This document shows positions 44,983 through 54,641 of a DNA stretch of 64,000 bases, piece by piece. Each line of letters begins with the position of its first letter. Positions within the stretch are counted from its first letter, which is position 1. The notes under the pieces are model-generated. The model searched no databases, had not been told where the DNA came from, and worked only from the letters and a program-made list of their open reading frames with translations. The DNA is from Mycocentrospora acerina (Eukaryota > Ascomycota > Dothideomycetes > Pleosporales). Made by a program: the position numbers and the translations under genes. The stretch is from positions 67,677-131,676 of the forward strand of contig JAKUHH010000146.1 of assembly GCA_022701365.1 (NCBI GenBank). Direction: 5' to 3'.

Positions 44983-46167
44983 ATGGCCAAAATCGAAGGA
45001 ACCCGTGACGCCCGCTTTCAAGAGCTCGAAACCATCTTCCAGAGCAACCTCGACTCGGGTAGAGATCTCGGTGCATCCATTGTCGTCAACATTGGCGGCA
45101 AGAATGTCGTCGATATCTGGGGCGGCTACACAGATGAAGAGAAAACTCACCCCTGGGAAGAAAACACAATTGTAAACGTCTGGTCATCATCCAAGACCGT
45201 AGTCAGTCTTGCAGCACTACTCCTCATCGAGCGCGGACAACTCGACCCGTTTGAGAAGGTCTCAAAGTACTGGCCCGAATTTGCAGAAAATGGCAAGCAA
45301 GACGTCGAGGTTCGCCACTTCTTGTCCCATTCCTCAGGTGTTAGTGGGTTTCAGGAGACCGTCACCATGGAGGAAATCTATGACACGGAGAAAGCAGCAG
45401 CAATGCTCGCAAAACAAGCCCCATGGTGGACCCCAGGCACAAAATCCGCCTACCACAGCCTCACAATGGGCGTCCTTATCGGCGAACTCATTCGTCGCGT
45501 AAGCGGCAAGCCCATCAAGCAGTTCATCGCCGACGAGCTCGCCGGTCCGTTGAACGCAGACTTCCAGCTCGGCGTCACAGAGAAAGATCTTCCCCGCGTA
45601 TCATCCATTGTCCCGCCCCCTCCTCCTCAAGATCTCTCCGCCTTGCCTCCAGGCCTCTCAGACCCCTCATCCATCATATCAAAGACATTACTTAACCCGC
45701 CCATGGACGCCCGCGTGGCCAACTCTCCTCTCTGGCGCCAAGCTAGCGTCGCCGCCGCGAACGGTCACGCAAACGCCCGCAGTATCGTGCGTCTTTTATC
45801 CGCTGTTTCTCTCGGTGGGAATGCGCAGGACTCTGCTTTTAACATCCTCTCCCCCACCACCATCGATCTCATCTTCCGCGAGCAGACGAATGGTCTCGAT
45901 CTCGTAATGGGCCAGATTATACAGTGGGGGATTGGATTTGCACTCTCACAGAAAGGCACGGGATTGAGCTGGCTTCCAGGCGGGCGGGTTTGTCTATGGG
46001 GTGGTTGGGGAGGTAGCAGGGTCATCTGTGATGTAGATAGGGGGATCACGATTGGGTATATGATGAATAAGATGGAAACAACAGGAATTTCGACAGGGAG
46101 GAGTGTAGATTACATCAAGAGCATCTACCGGGCGCTCGGAGTCGACGTCGAAGCGGATTCGCCGTGA
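44983..46167 (+). CDS. Serine hydrolase of the beta-lactamase fold (class C / EstB-like)
   Basis: A single-exon 394 aa protein matching PF00144. The catalytic SxxK motif is Ser68-Ser-Ser-Lys71 (VWSSSKTV) and the second motif is Tyr157-His-Ser159, the YxS variant of YxN. A Pro-rich insertion (PPPPPQD) sits mid-protein, and the third strand motif lies near GWGGSRVICD. There is no signal peptide, so it is intracellular, unlike bacterial beta-lactamases. Fungal members are mostly esterases or acyltransferases, some in secondary metabolism (LovD type). No biosynthetic cluster is next to it, so a general esterase is more likely. Antibiotic resistance should not be assumed. Confidence 0.9.
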   Translation: MAKIEGTRDARFQELETIFQSNLDSGRDLGASIVVNIGGKNVVDIWGGYTDEEKTHPWEENTIVNVWSSSKTVVSLAALLLIERGQLDPFEKVSKYWPEFAENGKQDVEVRHFLSHSSGVSGFQETVTMEEIYDTEKAAAMLAKQAPWWTPGTKSAYHSLTMGVLIGELIRRVSGKPIKQFIADELAGPLNADFQLGVTEKDLPRVSSIVPPPPPQDLSALPPGLSDPSSIISKTLLNPPMDARVANSPLWRQASVAAANGHANARSIVRLLSAVSLGGNAQDSAFNILSPTTIDLIFREQTNGLDLVMGQIIQWGIGFALSQKGTGLSWLPGGRVCLWGGWGGSRVICDVDRGITIGYMMNKMETTGISTGRSVDYIKSIYRALGVDVEADSP

Positions 46168-46569
46168 AAGGAAGGTATCTGAAATGGGAGGTGTGGAAAT
46201 AGGTATATAAACATACAATTAATATGCTGCCGAATCGTTGGTCCTATTGCATGTTTAGCAAGATACGGAGATATATCACAGTGATTAGTGTCATTTCTAC
46301 CATGCCTGCGTGCATTTCTCCTCTTTGAGGCCTGTCGTGAATCGAAAGATGGACAGGTAGGTGAACAAAAGGGAAAGACTAGTTCTTTAATAAGAGGTGC
46401 TAATAGTATTGAATGTGTATACGTAGCGAGGCCGTGGAATCGACTACACAACTCTGTCAGCAACGAACGTCCACTCGTCATCCACCATCTACAAATCAAC
46501 TCGACAAACTTTTCTTCTTCTATTTCCAGATATACAACACACATCTCTCTCTTTCTCCCTCCCCAAAAT
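46168..46569. other. Convergent intergenic region
   Basis: 3' ends of the serine hydrolase and the GH43 gene. No gene is seen. Confidence 0.5.
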
Positions 46570-47784
46570 CTACTTGAGAAACTTACTAAACAGCCCCTTG
46601 CTCTCATTCACAAAATTCTTCACATCCCGCTTAAACAGCTGTCCCTTGTCGCCCCTAAAGTCACCATGCCCGCCCGTAGAATTCCCCTGTATAAACTCAT
46701 ACTGCGGGCCGCCCTCGCCACCACAATGCCCCTGCGCACCACAATCCCCGCCAGGACACCCCTCAAGAAAATGCTGCGTCACGCCACAGCACCGCCCACA
46801 CTCTCCAGACCCCATGTACGGCCCGCCCTGGCCCCATCCCACGCGCATGACCCGCGCTTTGCGGCCTTCCCACCCCGTCTTCGCGTCGGTAGCGTGGAAC
46901 ACGCTCCACACTTCTGGGCCACCGGGGCCGTTTACAAGGATGAAGTTCCCATGTCCTGGGCCGTAGGGCGGGGAGTCGTCGCGCGCGGCTCGGAGTAAAG
47001 GGTTGTTGCTTTTTGCCCAGGAGGTGGGGTAGAGGGGGTCGCCGCCGGTGAAGTATAAAATGTTCATTTTGTACTCGTGCGTCCAGGAGCCGGCGCAGGA
47101 GTACACGATGCCGGACCAGCGGCCGTCAGGGGAGCAGATGAACTGCGGGCCTTCGTTTATGCCGCTTAGGCCGCTGTATTCGAATTGTAGGTCTGGGGTG
47201 CTGATGCGGATGGGGTGGCCGGAGACGGAGGTGGGGGATTCCATGCGCATGATGAAGAGTTCTTGGCGGGTGTCGTTTTCGGTTGTGCCGAGCGGCCAGC
47301 CCGAGTAGACGAAGAGCATTTGCCCGTGGAGGGTGAGGACTGTGCCGTCAATGGCCCATTGGTCGTCGGGCATGCCGGTGACTTTGCCTTTGAGCTCCCA
47401 TTTGTCGTCTTGGCAGGGGTTTTCGTCGGCGTTGGGTCCCTCGAGGACGAACATGCGGTGGCCTTTGTTGCCGGTTTGGGGGTGGTTGGCGGCAAAGTAG
47501 ACGTACCATTTTCCTTGGATAGAGTGCAGTTCTGGCGCCCAGAGGTCGGCGGAGTAGTCGTTGTCGGGGGGTGGTCGCCAGATGACATGCTTGGTGCAGC
47601 GGGATTCATAGTCGAAGAGGCTGTCGCAGGACCATATTTCGATGTGTCCACCGTGGGTGAAGGTCAGGTAGTAGGTGTTGTTATCGAAGATGACATATGG
47701 GTCTGGACAGCTTTGGTGTGTGATGGTGAGGATGGAGTCGTTGTATGGGGGCCGCTGGAGGTAGCATTCCTCAGAAACCGACAT
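46570..47784 (-). CDS. Glycoside hydrolase family 43 enzyme
   Basis: A single-exon gene. I start at the ATG at 47784 (MSVSEECYLQRPP); the frame is open to 47901 but that part is unlike the family. The product is about 404 aa. The five-bladed propeller catalytic set is visible: general base Asp in HQSCPDPYVI, pKa-tuning Asp in QWAIDGTVL and acid Glu in SGINEGPQF. Members attack arabinan, arabinoxylan or xylo-oligosaccharides. Two features are odd: there is no signal peptide with either start, and after the propeller comes a Gly/Cys-rich segment (GECGRCCGVTQHFLEGCPGG) followed by a basic amphipathic end. The enzyme may be intracellular or secreted by an unusual route. Confidence 0.87.
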   Translation of the reverse strand: MSVSEECYLQRPPYNDSILTITHQSCPDPYVIFDNNTYYLTFTHGGHIEIWSCDSLFDYESRCTKHVIWRPPPDNDYSADLWAPELHSIQGKWYVYFAANHPQTGNKGHRMFVLEGPNADENPCQDDKWELKGKVTGMPDDQWAIDGTVLTLHGQMLFVYSGWPLGTTENDTRQELFIMRMESPTSVSGHPIRISTPDLQFEYSGLSGINEGPQFICSPDGRWSGIVYSCAGSWTHEYKMNILYFTGGDPLYPTSWAKSNNPLLRAARDDSPPYGPGHGNFILVNGPGGPEVWSVFHATDAKTGWEGRKARVMRVGWGQGGPYMGSGECGRCCGVTQHFLEGCPGGDCGAQGHCGGEGGPQYEFIQGNSTGGHGDFRGDKGQLFKRDVKNFVNESKGLFSKFLK

Positions 47785-48248
47785 ATTGAAGGCGTTGAAG
47801 ACAGTGAATGTCTGGGATTGATTGTTTGTAGCGCCTCTACTTTCCCTCTCTTTCTCGACCACGCAGTTAATACGGGAACTTTCCTCGTCTTCACAATACA
47901 AAGACTGTAGATCAAGTCACTTCGACGAGGGGCAGCTTGGGAGGGGAGTAAACAAGTACGCGCCGTTTCAGCCACATCGAAGCCAAGATCAAGTGACCCA
48001 GTCACGCAGGTTGTTAGATCGGAGCGACAGCCGCAAGTGGCGTCATGCGCCCGTTTTCCCCACAATATTGTTCGGAAAAGCGGCTGGACCTTGTAGCTTG
48101 GTGCGGGGCACAGGAACGTGGTGTTGGCAGCATATCTATTACAGATAGGCGTGAGGGGGTGTGCCACTTCCCTTTGAATTCAAACGCTCCCAGAACTCCT
48201 AGAATAACTGACAAAATTCAAACATACAGAAATGCCATCTACAGCAGC
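47785..48248. other. Intergenic region
   Basis: Promoter of the GH43 gene and 3' end of the alkaline phosphatase gene, both minus strand. No other gene is seen. Confidence 0.5.
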
Positions 48249-50069
48249 TCAAAGACCGCAATCACATCCGCTCGCATGCACCGCTCCTCTCTTCTTGTAA
48301 TCACCACCATACGTGGCCAAATGTGTCTGGCCGTCTAATCTTTGACCCTGTTCAGGGATTGCCCCCATCCAGCTCATCTCCGTTCCGTTGACACCTGTCG
48401 CCATGAGTCCCGCACCCTTTGCTCGCAGTTCCTTGGTAACAGCCTCGACATCTACGCCCAAGTAGTCTCTGAGGAACGCGCCAACCTCGGTGTTCTCGTG
48501 GTTGCCTGCTAGCGCCTTTGCAGCCTTGGGATCGCTGGAGTAGATGTTGACATCTGCGGCGGAGTGACCGTGTGTAGACCACCCTGTTTGTGAGCGCCGG
48601 GACATCATGTCTGCGTAATGGTACAGGGCGGTGAGAGGTTTGGCGACAAGGAGTGCGACTTCTTCATCGCTGTAGTCTTTGATGCCAAGGCCGGTAGAAA
48701 TGGATTCGCGGACGAACTGTATCTTTTGGGCCTGGGTAGGAGAGGAGAGGAGGTACTTTGAATACTCGAGGTGCAGACGTTCAGCAGAATGGGTGGCGTT
48801 TGCAAGGGCGGAAGGGTACCAAAGGTATTCTGGGTATGTGGCATGGAGTTCTGCGAAATGTTAGCATATTAATCCATGTGTTTGGATGGAAAGGCTGTAC
48901 GTACGGCGAGCAACGGCCAGACCGCCGGTTTCATGATCAGATGTCGACACCATGACACCTTCCGTCTTGTCTTTCTTCAAAAAATCAAGAACGCTGGTGA
49001 ATGTCTTGTCGTACGCGAGCACTTCGTGTACTTGAGCAGCAGGGTCGTTGTGGTGGCCTGCGTGGTCTATGCGCGAACCTTCGATCATGAGGAAAAAGCC
49101 CTTGTCGCTATCCTTTGTCGCCTCGCTCAGAGCTTTTATGGCAGCCTCGGCCATCTCGTGGAGCGAGGGGTAGATGTCGTTCTCGTTGCGGCGGTCGAGT
49201 TCGTAGGGTATGTCGGTGTCGGCGAAGAGGCCCAGCATGGGGAATTTGAGAGCAGCGCCGCCCTTGAGGTCGTCGAAGCTCTTGCGATCAGAAATGTAGT
49301 TGTAGCCATTCTTCTTGGCCAGCTCGACCACATCGCGGTCGTCTGCGCGACAAGAACTGACTGACGAGTTGGGTAGGAAGTGGCATCGTCCACCGCCAAA
49401 CATCAGATCCACCACGCGTCCCAGGGGATAATCGCCGACCATCTGCTCGGCAATGCGGTCCTCCTCCATGCGCATGTTGACGTGTGCGGCAAAGCATGCA
49501 GGCGTCGCGTCGGTGATGCGCGTCGTCACCACCAGCCCCGTCATGTATCCCGCCTTCTTGGCTGCCTCGAGCACAGTGCCGCATGGCTGATGGTCGGGCG
49601 TCACCGAGATGGCGCCGTTGTAGCTCTTCATGGCACACGAGAATGCCGTGGCGCCCGCCGCCGAGTCGGTGATCAGCGAAGACGACGAGCGAGTCCGCGA
49701 CTGGCCGATAAGGTGCTGGTCAATGACCAGTTGTTCGCCGTAGGGAGCCCCGTTCTGGAACTGCATGAAGCTGCGCGTCAGGCTGAGACTGGTCGGTCCC
49801 ATGCCGTCCGACACCATGAAGATCAGGTTGCGCTTCCCGCTGGGTTGCCGGCTGCTGTGCTCGGGGTCCTGTGCTTTCTGGTACACGACGGCGAGCACGA
49901 TGACGAGGGCCGTGGCGAGGACAGCCCACACAAAGAGGCCGATTTCTCGCCAGAGGTTCCATGTTCGCCCCGCGGATGCGTCTTTGCGGTGCGTCGGTTG
50001 GCCGGTGAGGAGCCCATCTCCTTCTGCAATATCTTGCTCGGACGAGGCTCGTTTCGCGAGTTGAGGCAT
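48249..50069 (-). CDS. PHO8: Vacuolar-type alkaline phosphatase, Pho8-like
   Basis: Two exons, 50069-48905 and 48850-48249; the intron is 54 nt. The product is about 588 aa. A cytosolic N-terminus of about 42 residues is followed by one membrane anchor at 43-63 (LFVWAVLATALVIVLAVVY), giving a type II protein like yeast Pho8. The catalytic parts are complete: metal Asp88 in MVSDGMG, nucleophile Ser136 in TDSAAGATA, and zinc ligands in DHAGHHND, SDHETGG and THGHSAADV. It should release phosphate from monoesters in the vacuole. The ATG at 50069 is preferred because an upstream in-frame ATG (50198) would add an unrelated Leu/Ser-rich leader. A CACGTG site lies upstream. Confidence 0.93.
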
Positions 50070-50495
50070 GGCGACTAAGGGGGAGCGCAGTGGCTTGAGA
50101 GGGGGTCGCTGCCAAGAAGACGCTTTAAAAGAGAGAAGAAGAGAAGGAGTGAAAGAGGGAAGGAAAGAAAGGAGTGACAACGCCGTCTTCGAGAGCACCC
50201 GTGTTATCGAATGGCCAAACCACGAGGCGCATGCGGGTGATCGACAATCAGCAATCCCAAACCGGACAAGTCAGATGCTGCCTGTTAATGCACGTGCACT
50301 GCACGCGAGACCTCGCGCGTTTTGGCCATCGACGCGGTCAATCACAGGTAATGGTTAATGTAGCGGTAGACAACTAGTTAGTCAACTAATCCACCAGATG
50401 ACAAGAAATAAACTCCTGTGTTTGATTTAGTTTGATACTCCAATTCGAGCAGCATCATCAGCCGCAATCCGAGTTGCAGTTCTACAATAATCATC
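50070..50495. other. Divergent promoter region
   Basis: It lies between the phosphatase gene (minus) and the decayed phosphotransferase (plus). It holds one palindromic E-box. Confidence 0.5.
50291..50296. promoter_or_regulatory. CACGTG, candidate Pho4/NUC-1 site
   Basis: The palindrome GCACGTGC is centred about 225 nt upstream of the alkaline phosphatase ATG. Yeast Pho4 and Neurospora NUC-1 bind CACGTG in phosphate-starvation promoters, including PHO8. The match to the gene's function supports the call; binding is an inference. Confidence 0.45.
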
Positions 50496-51378
50496 ATGGC
50501 CTCTTGCACTCTACCATACACTGATGATGCAGCAACCCTTCCTATAAATCTGCCAACAGTAGAAGCGATCGAGCCTGCAACAGAAGTCCTCAGTGAGACA
50601 ACAGGACGCAAAGTCATTGGATTTGGCACTCACTTTGTGATCAAATACGGTGTTCAGGTTGACAAGCTTGAAGGGGAGACTATGGTTTTCTTAGAGCAGT
50701 CGCCTGTTCCAGTCCCTCGAATCTATGCGTTATTCCAAAACCCAGACGAAAGCATCACCTACATCGTCGTGGAACGCATCAGAGGGCCTACTCTAGATTC
50801 AGAGTGGCATACGATGGATGATGTTTTAAAAGAGGCTATTTCCTGTAGATTCAAAATCAATTTCAACGATATAAGAATGCTAGTCTCCAGGCGGATACTG
50901 CTGTATAGGCCATCAAGGCCTGCCAGATGGTCTATTCTGGACAAACAACCCGTCAAAGCCGTTTACTGGCCCATTTACTACTGAGGCAGAGCTTGACGCT
51001 GCTATGGTCGCAAAATATGTAGAGGACGGCCTTTTTACTTACAAGGCGAATTTCTACTCGCGTACGTTCAAGGAAGTCTTTCAGAACCACCCTCCTGTCT
51101 TTTAGCACGCAGAATTTCAGCGAAAGAACGTCATGATACGCAGTAACCCCTTGATAGCAGAGAATCACGACGGTCAATTGGACATAGCTAAACTAGAGCT
51201 CGTGGTTATAGATTGGGAGTATTCTGGTTGGTATCCTAGCTACTGGGAATACACGAGAGCCAAATTAGCCTGTGGACGTTGGGACGATGATTGGAATGAT
51301 TGGGTTGATCAAACACTGGAACCTTTTCGAAATGAATACGCTTGGGTGTCGATTCTTCTCAAAGAAATGTGGTCATGA
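50496..51378 (+). pseudogene. Decayed aminoglycoside/choline phosphotransferase-fold (APH) gene
   Basis: The first frame (50496-50984) gives a normal APH N-lobe: start MASCTLPYTDD, then LEGETMVFLEQS, then PVPRIYALFQ and YIVVERIRGPTLDSEW. Near 50870-50895 the homology moves to another frame, which continues GLPDGLFWTN... to the end at 51378 and keeps the metal-binding IDWEYSGWYPSYWEY. At 51103-51105 that frame has TAG exactly before the catalytic loop, and the loop itself reads HAEFQRKN where the family has HGDxxxxN, so the base-providing Asp is gone. One frameshift, one stop and a lost catalytic residue make this inactive. A splice explanation is unlikely because no intron covers the stop. 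Confidence 0.75.
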
Positions 51379-51623
51379 GATTGCATCAAATCGTCACATT
51401 TCGTGCTGTGTGAGGTGTTGTCAAGATGGATATCATAATCGAGAAGTTGCAAGGTGGTTCATTCGCTTTCAAGTCGAACGCCACAATCACACCATATGTC
51501 TGTATCCATGGTTTATTGTAGCAGTGATGAAGGTTCCGATCAATAAGTTGTTTGGGCATCGATCAAAAGACATGATCCGGCGAGACGCACGTACAAGTTT
51601 TTTGCATTACATGAGTCGCGCTT

Positions 51624-54065
51624 CTAAATGCATTGTACAGTCTCTTTCACGCAACTATCCAACCAGTCCTTTTCTACAATGCGTCCTCGGCCAACCCTTC
51701 GATATAGCTTCAAGCTCGGATTACTGGACTTCTCACTTTCTGCATCAACTTCTTCAAGTACAATGCATTCAATGATATGCTGCTCAGTCTCCTTCTGTCC
51801 ATGTAAAACACGAAAAACTACAGCTGCACAGAGCACATCTCCTTTTGGTTGGATATCTTGATCTAGCACAACCCAACCAATGGCGCGAGTTGGACTCTCA
51901 CTCTGACCCTGCACATTGGAAGTCATCAAAAACTGCGTTCTTTGCGGGAGATTGACTGTGCAGTACTCCCTTTCGAGCTCTAATTGAGACTTGTCGTCGG
52001 ATACCTCGAGGAAATACTTCCATGCAGGACGATCCATAGTGCGACCCGTTTCCTCTCGGAATTGGAGATCCTTGAAACGTGTGGCAGATACAGTGGCAAG
52101 GCTTGTCAAACACGTCAGACAAAGACGCCCCGAGAATCCATATTTTGCTTCTGGCTCGATCACGTCCGTCGCCTGGTCAATTGGGTTAACGTTTTCAAAG
52201 GAAAAGTCTGAGATCAGTGGTGCCACTTCCTGAATGAATCCCGTGTAACTTTCATCTTCGTATGCGTACGAAATGGGCCCGCCCAGCCCAAGCCATGACC
52301 AGGATGGTGCAGTGAAATCTGAGAATGGAGATAATGCACTTGTGTGTGCGTGCCAAAGAAGACAGGCTCCAACCCCTATGTCCCATATCCCTGCGTGCAG
52401 ACCAGCCTTGTATCTGTGTTGAAGCACGTCGCAAAGACCCTGAATGGCATACCATCTATCTCTGGTGAACGTCAAGGAACATTGCGTGTAGCGTTCTGTT
52501 ACAGGCCACCACGCCCTGAGCAGCGTGCTTTCTCCCCAAATGTCAAAGAAAGCGAGGTCTTTCCAGAACTGGTAATTCGTCTCAAGGCGCACTGGAAGAT
52601 CTTCATCATAGATTCTCAAAATCCGGTGGAGGTGATGATTGGCAGGTCGGAAGTCGTCAATGCCATCCACTAGTTCAAGCTTGTGATCGTCTCCTCTTGC
52701 ACCCATACTCTGCTCATCTTCAATAACTTCGGCACACTCCCAAAATACCTGCTCTTTGGTAAAATACAGCATTCTCTTCGATAGTAATCGCTCCTGAAAC
52801 ACCCATCCGCGCGTATTCCAGACGGACTTTTCGATGCTCATTTCGAAGGAGGTGTACTGGAAACCTACATTGTACTCTTTACTCTCCCAAGCGGTATCTG
52901 ATGATTGCTGTGGCACAATAGGTTTGTCCATGCGCGAGTAGCTCATCAGTCCTGAGCTATCCTTCTCACTCTTATCGTACTCGAATTTGAACGACGATCG
53001 TATTGATATTTTTGCCGGCACCTTATCGCGAGACATCATAAGACCCATGTCACTTTCTGATTCCGAGAAGGCATCAATGGCCGCCAGCGTGCAGAGTGAG
53101 CGAGCGAAGATGAGACCCATTTGGCTCGATTGTTGCGTCCAGTCCTCACTTTCGTCCTGTATGATGCAGATGCTGTCAATCCATAGATAATTGCTTCCCA
53201 ACTCTCTTGAAATTGCGGCCGCATCTCGAATTGTTGCAGGGAACTCTTCACATGGTATATTCACCAGAGCTGCGTGGAAATTTTGACTGGTTGTTTTCCA
53301 TGGCTGCTCTTTGCTCCACCGATGGCTTAGCGTCATGTATGGCGGAACCCCTTCACTAAACACACTTAGACGAAATTTTGGGCCAGATGGTGAGTCAATG
53401 CTATGAAGAAGTCGAACCACATAGGGAAACCCAGGGATAGGTTCGTCACTCGAATTATCCAGAAGCCCAATCTGACAATTAGAGTGAAAGTTTTGACACG
53501 CATCGATTGACTTTTTCAAATTTTGAAATGTAGATGACCAGTTCAGTTCAGAGGTGTGTAGAAGACTCGAAATGGTGGGAATAATAGCGTTTTGTCCATT
53601 CTTTGATTCTTTGACCTTGTCGCGGCTAGCATTAAATGCGGCGATGGGGATGCGATAGTGAACATCAATGGCTCGATGAATCGAAACTTCAGTGCAGACG
53701 ACATGTTCCTCGAACTCCCCGCTAGTCATACCCCGCACTATCTTAGCAACAGACTTTGTGTAAAGATCTTTGAATTTGACCTCTTCGGTGGGGCATTCGA
53801 CTGTCCAGTCATGTTGACCTTCGATGTGATTTCCAGAAGAGGTTGTTGAATCTATAATATTATGATCATAGATAACACGACTGAATCCTAGAGCGTATGA
53901 TCGTTGATTCTGAACCTCTAATGACTTCGCAAAATTGATAGCTGATGAGACCAGACGACAGAGGGGACAAGAAGCTGTTGGCGTGCCTGGCTTAGGTTGA
54001 GTTGGGTACTTGTTAATTATCTGAAGACATCTAGCACAGATACCAAAAGTTGTGATCTGTTCCAT
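51624..54065 (-). CDS. HET-domain protein (heterokaryon incompatibility type)
   Basis: A single-exon gene for 813 aa. The HET domain (PF06985) spans about 243-395, with YMTLSHRWS, FPATIRDAAAISRELG, YLWIDSICIIQD and an ARSLCTLAA-like end, the standard three HET blocks. The N-terminus has two Cys pairs (C10/C13 and C33/C36) that could bind zinc. The C-terminal 400 residues are typical of long HET proteins and include GWVFQERLLSKRMLYFT. HET proteins trigger cell death or immunity-like responses on non-self contact in filamentous fungi, usually with a second gene product; whether this one does is unknown. A divergent unknown gene lies 576 nt away. Confidence 0.93.
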   Translation of the reverse strand: MEQITTFGICARCLQIINKYPTQPKPGTPTASCPLCRLVSSAINFAKSLEVQNQRSYALGFSRVIYDHNIIDSTTSSGNHIEGQHDWTVECPTEEVKFKDLYTKSVAKIVRGMTSGEFEEHVVCTEVSIHRAIDVHYRIPIAAFNASRDKVKESKNGQNAIIPTISSLLHTSELNWSSTFQNLKKSIDACQNFHSNCQIGLLDNSSDEPIPGFPYVVRLLHSIDSPSGPKFRLSVFSEGVPPYMTLSHRWSKEQPWKTTSQNFHAALVNIPCEEFPATIRDAAAISRELGSNYLWIDSICIIQDESEDWTQQSSQMGLIFARSLCTLAAIDAFSESESDMGLMMSRDKVPAKISIRSSFKFEYDKSEKDSSGLMSYSRMDKPIVPQQSSDTAWESKEYNVGFQYTSFEMSIEKSVWNTRGWVFQERLLSKRMLYFTKEQVFWECAEVIEDEQSMGARGDDHKLELVDGIDDFRPANHHLHRILRIYDEDLPVRLETNYQFWKDLAFFDIWGESTLLRAWWPVTERYTQCSLTFTRDRWYAIQGLCDVLQHRYKAGLHAGIWDIGVGACLLWHAHTSALSPFSDFTAPSWSWLGLGGPISYAYEDESYTGFIQEVAPLISDFSFENVNPIDQATDVIEPEAKYGFSGRLCLTCLTSLATVSATRFKDLQFREETGRTMDRPAWKYFLEVSDDKSQLELEREYCTVNLPQRTQFLMTSNVQGQSESPTRAIGWVVLDQDIQPKGDVLCAAVVFRVLHGQKETEQHIIECIVLEEVDAESEKSSNPSLKLYRRVGRGRIVEKDWLDSCVKETVQCI

Positions 54066-54641
54066 CCTATGTGCCGCACTGTATTATGAAGCAATAAAGC
54101 CTGAAGTGTGCTACTTTGAGCTGCACGGTTGTGTTAGCTTTAGCATTACGTCAATGACGTAGAGAAGAATGTGGTGACAAAGAGAAATCTCGCGAAACTG
54201 AAAAACTTTGATAGATACTGCTCATGTATTCCAGGAAAATTATACGAACAAAATAAATGATGAATTTACCACGTGAGCTGAAAAGTAACCCCACCTCCAG
54301 CTGTCGCAACGTTGCACGCCTGATGAGGTCAGCAAAGCAACGTAAGTGCTGTCAATTGCTCGACGTATTGCAATCACGAAAATACTGAAAACTATATCTG
54401 GCGAAAGACTTTCCCGGTAAATAATGCAGGACACTCAGTAGAAGATCTCAGACTTATTTTGTTAATTTCCGTTGTACAACGGCATCCTGGCTGTGTTGTA
54501 GAATTCACCGTATGATTGGCGGTGGGCCAAGCGGCTGGCACACATTAGTGCGATGACTTGTTTGTGCCTAATCTTGATCTCTTTCTCCACCCATATTCAT
54601 TCAATGCCCGTTCATCTCATCATATCGATAATTTTAACACA
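54066..54641. promoter_or_regulatory. Shared divergent promoter region, HET gene / unknown gene
   Basis: 576 nt between the HET ATG (minus) and the unknown gene's ATG (plus). AT-rich; no ORF with content. A CACGTG lies near 54271. Confidence 0.45.

Noticed and set aside
44983..46167. Antibiotic-resistance beta-lactamase
   Set aside because: The fold matches, but it is an intracellular fungal protein with a YxS motif, more like esterases and acyltransferases.
47215..47910. 231-codon open frame opposite GH43
   Set aside because: Low-complexity Gly/Val translation antisense to a gene with intact catalytic residues.
49380..50078. 232-codon open frame opposite the alkaline phosphatase
   Set aside because: Arg/His-rich translation with no motif, antisense to a clear gene.
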